Assembly (NCBI GenBank): GCA_013695195.1
Contig: JACDAY010000095.1
Coordinates: 1-6,673, forward strand
Origin: Blastocatellia bacterium
GTDB taxonomy: Bacteria; Acidobacteriota; Blastocatellia; Pyrinomonadales; Pyrinomonadaceae
Length of the DNA: 6,673 nt
Reading direction: 5' to 3'
Shown here: one piece after another, positions 1 through 5,277 of the stretch
Position numbering within the stretch: position 1 is the first letter of the stretch
Layout of the letters: every line of letters begins with the position of its first letter
Made by a program: the position numbers and the translations under genes
Notes under the pieces: generated by a model
Database searches by the model: none
What the model saw: the letters and a program-made list of their open reading frames with translations, nothing else
Told to the model about the DNA's origin: nothing

Positions 1-2
1 CC

Positions 3-527
3 GTAAAGGTTTTCGGCATAGTACTGGCGGCTTTCGGAGTTGTATTACTGATCGATCCCCGCAATGCCTCATTTTCATCCGAAACGACCCTGGGCGATCT
101 AATGATCGTACTCAACTCACTCTCATACGGTATTTACGTGGCAAGCTCGAAGGATGTTTTGACTCGGAACGGCGCGGTCAAGTCTATAACCTGGATATTC
201 GTATTCGCGAGCGTTGTCTGCGTTCCGCTTGGGCTTTATTCGATGTCGGGCGTTGAAACCGCGTTGATCGCGCCCGCGATCTGGCTGCTGATTTTGTATA
301 TCGCAATTATTGCGACGGCTCTTCCCTATCTATTTAACGCCTGGGCCCTCGCGCGGGTAAATCCTTCCACCGTGGCGGTTTACATCTATCTTCAACCCGT
401 GATCGGGTTCCTTTTGGCCGTGGCTCTTCTGGGTGAAACTGTCGGTCTAAATTTCACCGCCGCTGCGCTGCTTATTTTCGCCGGAGTTTATTTGGTGACA
501 AAAAAATCAGGCCCGGGCCGAACCTGA
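3..527 (+). CDS. EamA/DMT-family inner-membrane transporter, C-terminal part (5' end outside window)
   Basis: The reading frame is open to the left edge; the first complete codon is at position 3 and the stop is TGA at 525-527. It gives 174 residues, so roughly the first 115-125 residues of a usual 290-300 residue protein are missing. The visible part has hydrophobic helices in the EamA order: the end of one helix at the left edge, then a helix starting G-D-L-M-I-V-L, then three or four more. The hallmark C-terminal block is present: N-P-S-T-V-A, then Y-L-Q-P-V-I-G and L-L-G-E, ending in a last helix and a short basic tail (TKKSGPGRT). EamA proteins are drug/metabolite transporters that export small molecules such as amino acids or metabolites. 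The substrate cannot be read from the sequence. The ATG at 102 is internal, because the preceding codons already encode the end of a membrane helix and its loop. Confidence 0.9.
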   Translation, partial: VKVFGIVLAAFGVVLLIDPRNASFSSETTLGDLMIVLNSLSYGIYVASSKDVLTRNGAVKSITWIFVFASVVCVPLGLYSMSGVETALIAPAIWLLILYIAIIATALPYLFNAWALARVNPSTVAVYIYLQPVIGFLLAVALLGETVGLNFTAAALLIFAGVYLVTKKSGPGRT

Positions 528-530
528 CAT

Positions 531-559
531 TTGCATTTGCAGTATTTTTAGCGTTTAAT
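531..559 (+). promoter_or_regulatory. Possible promoter for the STAS gene, giving a near-leaderless mRNA
   Basis: TTGCAT (531-536) and TTTAAT (554-559) are separated by exactly 17 nt. The -10 matches the sigma-70 consensus at 5 of 6 bases, the -35 at only 3 of 6. A start about 7 nt downstream would fall near 566, only a few bases before the ATG at 571. That would fit the lack of any Shine-Dalgarno sequence there. The -35 match is weak, so this is tentative. Confidence 0.3.
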
Positions 560-570
560 TCCCAAAAAGT

Positions 571-864
571 ATGGCTACGCACATAACCCAAATCGATGAC
601 TTGGATCGGGGAACGATTCTTCGGGTGAAAGGCGAGATGCTGCTTGAGGACGCGTTGCTGTTGGAACGAATTGCGGCAGACGTACATTCCGAACAGGGTG
701 CGGACGTGACGATCGATCTCGCCGAGCTTGACTTTCTGGACAGCGATTCTGCACAGATATTAAAACGCCTCAAAGATCTTCAAGGCTATAACGTCATCGG
801 CATGGAGATTTTTTTGCAAAGCGCCGTAAACAATGCCGAAAAAACGCCCGGTAACATTACCTGA
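571..864 (+). CDS. Small single-domain STAS protein (anti-sigma-factor-antagonist fold)
   Basis: This 97-residue protein is one STAS domain and nothing else. The order fits the fold: a first beta strand T-I-L-R-V-K-G-E (15-22), a helix rich in Leu and Ala (26-40), a second strand V-T-I-D-L-A (46-51), then the loop F-L-D-S-D-S-A (55-61) leading into helix Q-I-L-K-R-L. In SpoIIAA-type proteins this loop reads D-S-S-G and its first Ser is phosphorylated. Here D57-S58 is kept but the Gly is replaced, so a phosphoswitch is possible but unproven. No kinase or anti-sigma gene is next to it. The start ATG has no Shine-Dalgarno (upstream CCCAAAAAGT). The gene ends 32 nt before lpxD, so the two may be cotranscribed. 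The partner and process are unknown; it could equally be a scaffold or a lipid-transport accessory domain such as MlaB. Confidence 0.75.
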   Translation: MATHITQIDDLDRGTILRVKGEMLLEDALLLERIAADVHSEQGADVTIDLAELDFLDSDSAQILKRLKDLQGYNVIGMEIFLQSAVNNAEKTPGNIT

Positions 865-896
865 CTTTTCGTAAAAAACCATTTACATTGTTATCA

Positions 897-1952
897 ATGA
901 AGACGCACGAAATAGCTGAGTTTCTGACCGGAGAGTTGTTTGGAAACGGCGATATCGAAATTTCGGGAATTGCCAACCTTGAAAAAGCTTCGTTAGGCGA
1001 TATAGCGTTTATCGAGAAGTCTGTAAATTTCCCGGCGACGAAGGCCTCGTGCCTAATCGTTCCAAAAGACATCGCGAGGTTACGGGCGGAAACACGACCG
1101 GTAGAGAGTGTGTCTGTTATCGCCGTAGACAATCCTAAGTTGGCCTTTGCCCTGATCGCGGCAAAACTCCATCCTTTCGAAATCCGATACGGCCACTATC
1201 ATCCGACCGCAGTTTATCCGGATACCGATGATATTCAAGCTGGTTATATCGGAGCTTTCGTCTCGATCGGTGAAAACACACAAATCGGCGAAGGCTGCCA
1301 AATCCATGATGGAGTTCGCATCGGAAAGAATGTAGTAATCCGTAAATTTACAATTATCCATCCAAATTGTGTGATTTACGACAATGTCGAAATTGGGAAC
1401 GGCTGTATAATTCACGCCGGCACCGTTATAGGAGCGGACGGTTTTGGCTACGTCCGCGACGCTGAAAAATACGTAAAATTTCCGCAGATCGGCACTGTCG
1501 TGATAGAGGATGATGTGGAGATCGGTGCCAACTCCTGCGTGGATCGAGGAGCGTTGGGCGAAACCCGCATTGGACAAGGCACGAAAATCGATAATCTCGT
1601 TCAGGTCGGGCACAACGTACACATTGGCAAACGCTGTGTCATCGCAGCCCAGACCGGCATCTCCGGCAGCGTCGTGATCGAAGACGACTGTGTTATCGGC
1701 GGGCAGGTCGGTTTTGGCGATCATGTCCGTGTTTTGAGCGGCGCGGTTATCGGTTCGCAAGCCGGTGTTTTGCCAGGAAAAATCGTCCGTCCCGGCGTTT
1801 GGTGGGGCACGCCGATCCAGCCTCTAGACGAGTTCAAACGGCAAAATGCCCATGTCAAAGGAATCGCCCGTCTGAAAGAAGAGGTCAGGGAAATAAAGAA
1901 GAAAATCCAGTCTATTTCTGCTAAAGACCCGGCAAACGGACCTGATTTATAA
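897..1952 (+). CDS. lpxD: UDP-3-O-(3-hydroxyacyl)glucosamine N-acyltransferase LpxD
   Basis: LpxD catalyses the third step of lipid A synthesis, moving an R-3-hydroxyacyl chain from acyl carrier protein to the 2-amino group of UDP-3-O-acylglucosamine in the cytoplasm. The 351 residues match the family length (E. coli has 341). The N-terminal uridine-binding domain (1-100) contains G-D-I-E-I-S-G-I-A and G-D-I-A-F-I-E. Hexapeptide repeats forming a left-handed beta helix run from about 105 to 300, with D-G-F-G-Y at 181-185 and D-R-G-A-L at 216-220. The catalytic His lies in Q-V-G-H-N-V at residue 239, and a second conserved His is at 276; both fall at the E. coli numbering. The C-terminal part has G-T-P-I-Q-P (304-309) and a charged helix ending near 340. 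ATG 897 is chosen over TTG 888 because the family starts M-K-x-x-E-I/L-A. No Shine-Dalgarno is visible. The usual partners (lpxA, fabZ, bamA) are not adjacent. Confidence 0.96.
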   Translation: MKTHEIAEFLTGELFGNGDIEISGIANLEKASLGDIAFIEKSVNFPATKASCLIVPKDIARLRAETRPVESVSVIAVDNPKLAFALIAAKLHPFEIRYGHYHPTAVYPDTDDIQAGYIGAFVSIGENTQIGEGCQIHDGVRIGKNVVIRKFTIIHPNCVIYDNVEIGNGCIIHAGTVIGADGFGYVRDAEKYVKFPQIGTVVIEDDVEIGANSCVDRGALGETRIGQGTKIDNLVQVGHNVHIGKRCVIAAQTGISGSVVIEDDCVIGGQVGFGDHVRVLSGAVIGSQAGVLPGKIVRPGVWWGTPIQPLDEFKRQNAHVKGIARLKEEVREIKKKIQSISAKDPANGPDL

Positions 1953-1968
1953 TTTTTTCAAACGCCGT

Positions 1969-1997
1969 TTGGAATAATTTCAGTTTTCCAATATACT
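1969..1997 (+). promoter_or_regulatory. Promoter candidate for the M29-like lipoprotein gene
   Basis: TTGGAA (1969-1974) and TATACT (1992-1997) are spaced by exactly 17 nt. They match the sigma-70 consensus at 4 of 6 and 5 of 6 bases. Transcription would start near 2004, leaving a leader of about 105 nt before the ATG at 2109. The site lies just after the lpxD stop, so it separates the two genes into different units. Confidence 0.5.
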
Positions 1998-2021
1998 CTG
2001 CTCGAATTACACATCACTTAC

Positions 2022-2063
2022 GAGCAAACGGGTTTGTTCCGAGACTTTATCAGTCCCGGACAA
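2022..2063 (+). promoter_or_regulatory. Structured 5' leader with two overlapping hairpins
   Basis: Two stems can form in the leader of the next gene, and they share bases. Hairpin A pairs GAGCAAAC (2022-2029) with GTTTGTTC (2032-2039), with one G-U pair; the innermost pair must open to leave a CGGG loop. Hairpin B pairs TTG plus TCCGAGACT (2034-2046, one bulged T at 2037) with AGTCCCGGACAA (2052-2063), with one A-C mismatch and the loop TTATC. Bases 2034-2039 are used by both, so A and B exclude each other. No U-tract directly follows B, so it is not a clear terminator. No known riboswitch class was recognised. Confidence 0.3.
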
Positions 2064-2108
2064 GAGCAATTTGTTTTATCAACTTCGCTTAACTAAGGAG
2101 AACTAAAT

Positions 2109-3356
2109 ATGAATCGAAACACTCTGGCCTTCATTGCTGTCGGCATTGCTTTCTCGGCTTGCGAGATGCCGGCAACACAGTCAAATAATTCTACCGCCAG
2201 CACGGCAGTAAATTCGTCAAATACAGTCAAAACGGACGGCCCGAAGATGGCGCCTCCAACCGATCTGCAGGCCCTCGCCGCCAAAATCGTTACACAAAGC
2301 GCCGGCGTCAAAGAGGGCGAAGTCGTCCTGGTTAATGGCGGCGTCCGTGATCTCGAGCTACTCGAAAATATAGTAACCGAAGTCCGAAAGGCCGGCGGCG
2401 AACCGCTTCTGACTATCGGCACTGAGCGTATAGCGAAAAAATCATATACGGACGTGTCAGAAAAATACGACTCAAAAGAGGAAAAACTCGGGATGGCATT
2501 CGCGAAGATCGTTAACGTTTCGATCAATGTGGACAGCGGCGAGACCGAAGCTTTACTCGCCGATATTCCGCCCGCGCGGCTCGCTGCCCGTGCAAAAGCC
2601 GGAGAGCCGGTGGCTAAAGAGTTTATTGCAAACAAAGTTCGCAGCGTCAGCGTCGGCAACGGACTTTATCCGACCGAATGGCGCGCCAAGCGTTTCGAGA
2701 TGCCGATCGACACATTTAGCAAGCTCTTTTGGGAAGGCGTGAACATCGATTACACAAGTCTTCAGGCGACCGGCGAAAAGGCGCGCGCAGCTTTGACCGG
2801 AAAGGAAATCGAGATCACGCATCCAAACGGCACTAACTTAAAGGTCGCCATCGAGAGCAAACCCGCATATATCAGCGACGGCGTCATCTCGGCAGACGAT
2901 ATAGCGAAGGGCAACTTCGAAGTCTTTCTTCCTGCCGGTGAAGCGGCTGTTATCACGGCTGCAAATTCCGGCACGGGTAAATTCGTGGTCGAGCGCGAGT
3001 ATTTCAACGGCAAGGAGATAAGAAATCTGACATATAACTTTGAAAACGGAAAGCTGACGTCGATGACTGGCGAGGGCGAAGGCTTTGCGGCAATGAAAGC
3101 CGATTATGATGCACGCGGAGCGGGAAAAGAACTCCTCGGCTTCGTCGATCTCGGCATCAATCCGAGTTACACACTTGCGCCGAACAGCAAATACGGCAAT
3201 TGGGTTTCGGCGGGAATGGTCTCGATAGGCACCGGCGGAAACGCCTGGGCAGGCGGCACGAACACCACCGGAGGCGGAGTCGTAGGGCAGCTTCCCGGCG
3301 CCACCGTCAAGATAGACGGTAGAACAATAGTCGAAAACGGCGTTCTCAAACTGTAA
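2109..3356 (+). CDS. Lipoprotein with M29 aminopeptidase-like fold, probably catalytically inactive
   Basis: This 415-residue protein begins with a short lipoprotein signal (hydrophobic 5-17, lipobox F-S-A-C with Cys18) and an Asn/Ser/Thr-rich linker to about residue 48. The remainder resembles the M29/AmpS aminopeptidase family. It has an opening segment L-A-A-K-I-V with G-V-K-E-G-E-V-V-L-V (66-75), Y-P-T-E-W at 187-191, L-P-A-G-E at 274-278, F-E-N-G-K-L at 311-316, L-G-x-x-D-L-G-I-N-P at 343-352, and a closing V-K-I-D-G-R-T-I (400-407). M29 enzymes need two metal ions held by Glu, His and Asp residues. Here the C-terminal His and His-x-Asp positions are replaced (M-V-S-I-G at 370-374; G-G-G-V-V-G at 388-393), and the only His in the protein is 238. 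A binding or structural role in the envelope is likelier than peptidase activity. AAGGAG at 2095-2100, 8 nt upstream, fixes the start. Confidence 0.75.
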   Translation: MNRNTLAFIAVGIAFSACEMPATQSNNSTASTAVNSSNTVKTDGPKMAPPTDLQALAAKIVTQSAGVKEGEVVLVNGGVRDLELLENIVTEVRKAGGEPLLTIGTERIAKKSYTDVSEKYDSKEEKLGMAFAKIVNVSINVDSGETEALLADIPPARLAARAKAGEPVAKEFIANKVRSVSVGNGLYPTEWRAKRFEMPIDTFSKLFWEGVNIDYTSLQATGEKARAALTGKEIEITHPNGTNLKVAIESKPAYISDGVISADDIAKGNFEVFLPAGEAAVITAANSGTGKFVVEREYFNGKEIRNLTYNFENGKLTSMTGEGEGFAAMKADYDARGAGKELLGFVDLGINPSYTLAPNSKYGNWVSAGMVSIGTGGNAWAGGTNTTGGGVVGQLPGATVKIDGRTIVENGVLKL

Positions 3357-3380
3357 GTCGGGATCAGTTGATTAAATGGA

Positions 3381-3399
3381 CGGCAGCTTTACGTTGCCG
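3381..3399 (+). terminator. GC-rich hairpin after the M29-like gene, possible terminator
   Basis: CGGCAGC (3381-3387) pairs with GTTGCCG (3393-3399), including one G-U pair, around the loop TTTAC. It starts 24 nt after the stop codon. There is no U-tract after it, so it could end transcription only weakly, or could be an mRNA 3' end stabiliser. Confidence 0.35.
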
Positions 3400-3633
3400 C
3401 CCAACGCAATACCGCTAACGTAGAGGATAAGGCGACTAACGAAGCTAACAAACGTAGCAGAGGCCATGGTTCCGCGAGTTATCGCGAGACGTGAAACAGA
3501 GGCAAGGTTATCTGTAACGCCTTGAAATTTGAGAAGTCTTACATGACCGTATGGCGCGGAAATTGTTTTCGAACTGACGCTTTAATTCGACACGCGCCGC
3601 CAAACTTAGCAATTACAAACAGGAGACAAAACT
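3400..3633. other. Intergenic region before the NTF2-like gene group
   Basis: No gene is supported in this gap. It holds a small perfect hairpin (CGCGA 3473-3477 with TCGCG 3482-3486, loop GTTA), an imperfect one at 3503-3524 (CAAG-GTTA with TAAC-GC-CTTG), and a longer inverted pair, GGCGCG at 3553-3558 with CGCGCC at 3593-3598, enclosing TCGAA and TTCGA. No convincing sigma-70 promoter was found: TTGAAA at 3522-3527 has no -10 at the right distance. The Shine-Dalgarno AGGAG at 3621-3625 serves the next gene. Confidence 0.4.
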
Positions 3634-4479
3634 ATGAAGAACTTACTTTTGATTATCGTGGTTGCAATCGGCGTATCATCCGTCGCTTTCGGTCAAACAA
3701 AAATGTCGAAAGATTCAAAGGTCGAAGCACAGATTATCGCACTGGAAAAAGCGGGCTGGGTAGCGTGGAAAAATAAAGACAGTGCCTTCTATCAAACAAA
3801 TCTTGCGGAGGACGCTTTGAACGTCAATTCCGAAGGCGTATCAAACAAATCGCAAATCATTAAATCCCTTGCCGATTGCGAAATCAAAAGTTTTTCGCTG
3901 GACAATTTCAAGTTTTTAATGCTTGACAAGAACTCGGCTCTGATAACTTTTACGGGAATGCAAGATGGTGTGTGCAGCGGGAAAACGATTCCGGCGACCG
4001 TTCGCGCATCATCTGTTTACGTGAAACGCGGCGGAAAATGGCTTAATGCTCTTTACACGGAAATTTCCGCTCAAGGGACGACCGTTTCCGTCAATCAATC
4101 CGGCGGCAGCGCGGAGCAGGCGATTCGACAAACTATGACGGAACTATTTAACGCCCTGAACCGTGGCGACGCGGACGCGGCGGGGCGAATTTATACAGAC
4201 GATTACCAAATCGTGATGGAGAATGGTAAGACGGTGACAAAAGCCGAGCGGCTCGAAGCGATGAGATCCGGTGCGCTCAAATTTCAATCGGTCGCCTTCG
4301 ACAATCTGCGGATTCGTCAATATGGCAACGCGGCGGTCGCAACTTTCCAAAACACGGGCAAAAGCAATGCGTTGGGCAGCGAGCAGGAAGTCAATAGTGT
4401 GGGGACCGTGACGCTAATCAATAACGGCGGACGCTGGCAGGTTGCCTCAGCGCATTTGACTAAACCTTCCGCGAACTAA
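3634..4479 (+). CDS. Exported tandem DUF4440 / NTF2-like domain protein
   Basis: This 281-residue protein has a Sec signal peptide (M-K-N, hydrophobic 4-19, likely cut after A-F-G at residue 20), so it acts in the periplasm or outside. Two NTF2-fold domains follow. Domain 1 (about 30-146) begins with a helix containing A-W-K-N-K-D (44-49), has Cys82 and Cys114, and ends S-V-Y-V-K-x-G-G-K-W. Domain 2 (about 159-277) is a more typical DUF4440 unit without cysteine: N-R-G-D-A-D-A-A, Y-T-D-D-Y, and the ending G-R-W-Q-V-A-S-A-H-L-T. These domains form cone-shaped pockets and are used as enzymes, binding proteins or immunity-like partners; no catalytic set was identified here. AGGAG 8 nt upstream supports the start. 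Domain 1 resembles the second domain of the lipoprotein at 5278-6261. Specific function is unknown. Confidence 0.85.
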   Translation: MKNLLLIIVVAIGVSSVAFGQTKMSKDSKVEAQIIALEKAGWVAWKNKDSAFYQTNLAEDALNVNSEGVSNKSQIIKSLADCEIKSFSLDNFKFLMLDKNSALITFTGMQDGVCSGKTIPATVRASSVYVKRGGKWLNALYTEISAQGTTVSVNQSGGSAEQAIRQTMTELFNALNRGDADAAGRIYTDDYQIVMENGKTVTKAERLEAMRSGALKFQSVAFDNLRIRQYGNAAVATFQNTGKSNALGSEQEVNSVGTVTLINNGGRWQVASAHLTKPSAN

Positions 4480-4509
4480 ACGTCAAATAATCGCTAAATT
4501 TATCAACCC

Positions 4510-4574
4510 GTCCGCGAATAAACATTAAAGAAACACCGAATTTTTCGGGCGTAACAAAATGTTGCTTCGCGGAC
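4510..4574 (+). repeat. 65-nt nearly symmetrical quasi-palindrome between two NTF2-like genes
   Basis: Three nested stems align on one axis. GTCCGCGAA (4510-4518) pairs perfectly with TTCGCGGAC (4566-4574). AACATT (4521-4526) pairs with AATGTT (4558-4563). CCGAA (4536-4540) pairs with TTCGG (4544-4548) around a TTT loop. The internal loops are symmetrical: 2 nt on each side, then 9 nt on each side. It ends 9 nt before the AAGGAG Shine-Dalgarno of the next gene. It could be a bidirectional terminator, a leader structure controlling translation, or a folded recombination or mobile-repeat site. Confidence 0.6.
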
Positions 4575-4599
4575 AATTCAAAAAAGGAGAACAAAAAAA

Positions 4600-5013
4600 A
4601 TGAACGAACAAGAAAACACAAAAATCGTGCAACAGGCGTACGAAAATTTCAAAAATGGAGACATTACGGCATTGCTCGATTTATATTCGGATGACATTGA
4701 TTGGCGTCTTCCTGAAATCGAAAATATGCCGTGGTTTGGAAGTCGCAAAGGACGCGAAGAGACGGCGGAATTCATTCAATCGCTGGCTGAAGCCCAAGAC
4801 GTGCTGACGTTCAACCCGCGAGAGTTCATCGCGCAAGGCGATAAGGTCGTGGCTTTGGGAGATTATTCGTGGCGCGTTAAAGTTACCGGCAGAGAATTCG
4901 GCGGGGATTGGGCACACGTCTGGACAGTCAAGAACGGCAAACTTGCCGGTTTCCAAGAATACGCGGACACAGCCGCTGCTTCAAAAGCGCATCAGAAAGC
5001 CGCTGGTGCTTAA
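4600..5013 (+). CDS. SnoaL-like / ketosteroid-isomerase-like cytoplasmic protein
   Basis: This 137-residue protein has no signal peptide, so it is cytoplasmic, unlike its two NTF2-fold neighbours. It is one NTF2-fold domain of the SnoaL-like type: helix 1 with V-Q-Q-A-Y-E-N-F-K-N-G-D (10-21), L-Y-S-D-D-I-D-W-R-L-P (28-38), G-R-E-E-T-A-E-F-I-Q-S-L (51-62), and the final strand pair H-V-W-T-V-K-N-G-K-L (106-115) with E-Y-A-D-T-A-A (120-126). This ending is typical of the ketosteroid isomerase-related group. Members range from isomerases and hydrolases to non-catalytic binders, so the substrate cannot be stated. AAGGAG at 4584-4589, 10 nt from the ATG, supports the start. The upstream region holds the quasi-palindrome at 4510-4574, which may affect its expression. 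The stop overlaps the start of an inverted-repeat-rich gap. Confidence 0.85.
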   Translation: MNEQENTKIVQQAYENFKNGDITALLDLYSDDIDWRLPEIENMPWFGSRKGREETAEFIQSLAEAQDVLTFNPREFIAQGDKVVALGDYSWRVKVTGREFGGDWAHVWTVKNGKLAGFQEYADTAAASKAHQKAAGA

Positions 5014-5017
5014 CAGC

Positions 5018-5087
5018 GAAAGCCGTCGCAAAAACTCGCCCCGCCGCCGAAGAAGTCATTGGACGTGAGGGCGAAACAGCGGCTTTC
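5018..5087 (+). repeat. Nested inverted repeat just after the SnoaL-like gene, possible terminator
   Basis: GAAAGCCG (5018-5025) pairs perfectly with CGGCTTTC (5080-5087), and inside it TCGCCC (5036-5041) pairs with GGGCGA (5069-5074). The right arm is followed by TTATC, a weak pyrimidine tail. It starts 5 nt after the stop codon, which suits a terminator or an mRNA 3' end structure, although the loop of 27 nt is large. Confidence 0.4.
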
Positions 5088-5277
5088 TTATCACGTTGTC
5101 CGTTAAACTTTGGCGGGCTTGGTGGCGGTTTCGCCCCACGTCAATTCAATCGTTATGCGCACTTGGTGGCGAGGTGACTGAGGAACCGGGCAACCCTTGA
5201 GCGTACCAGGCAGATTCTGGATGTTGGCGCGGCAAAAGATCAAGATAAAGGTTTATTAAACTTTTGGGAGATAAATC
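5088..5277. other. Intergenic region before the DUF4440 lipoprotein gene
   Basis: No gene is supported. It contains a hairpin with a bulged T (TGG-T-GGCG at 5120-5127 pairing with CGCCCCA at 5132-5138, loop GTTT) and a 10-base direct repeat CTTGGTGGCG at 5118-5127 and 5162-5171. GGGAG at 5266-5270 is the Shine-Dalgarno of the next gene. No clear promoter was found. Confidence 0.35.

Noticed and set aside
888..896. TTG at 888 as the start of lpxD
   Set aside because: The ATG at 897 gives the normal LpxD N-terminus and is the commoner start codon; neither site has a Shine-Dalgarno to argue otherwise.
1080..1760. Long open frame on the - strand (226 codons) opposite lpxD
   Set aside because: It lies wholly inside lpxD, whose + strand protein has clear family motifs and catalytic His residues. 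The minus-strand translation shows no recognisable domain.
1959..1971. CAAAC-GCC-GTTTG hairpin after lpxD as a terminator
   Set aside because: The stem is only 5 bp and its T-run lies before, not after, the hairpin. It also overlaps the -35 element of the promoter candidate.
2093..2659. 188-codon open frame on the - strand opposite the M29-like gene
   Set aside because: It is very rich in Ser and Thr, as expected from reading a coding strand backwards, and it overlaps a gene with a strong Shine-Dalgarno and signal peptide.
3522..3776. 84-codon + strand open frame overlapping the start of the exported DUF4440 protein
   Set aside because: It has no Shine-Dalgarno, runs out of frame through the signal peptide of the real gene, and its product shows no domain or membrane segment.
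5008..5158. Integron attC site after the SnoaL-like gene (GCTTAAC at 5008-5014 and GTTATGC at 5152-5158)
   Set aside because: The two core-like heptamers mismatch at one base, the bases next to them do not pair, and the 151-nt span is longer than usual. The internal stems pair elsewhere, and no integrase is present.
5118..5171. Direct repeat CTTGGTGGCG as the start of a repeat array
   Set aside because: Only two copies exist, 44 nt apart, with no regular unit and no spacer pattern, so it is not a CRISPR or iteron array.
4908..5177. 89-codon + strand open frame overlapping the end of the SnoaL-like gene
   Set aside because: It begins inside the SnoaL-like coding sequence in another frame and then crosses an inverted-repeat-rich gap; the product looks random.
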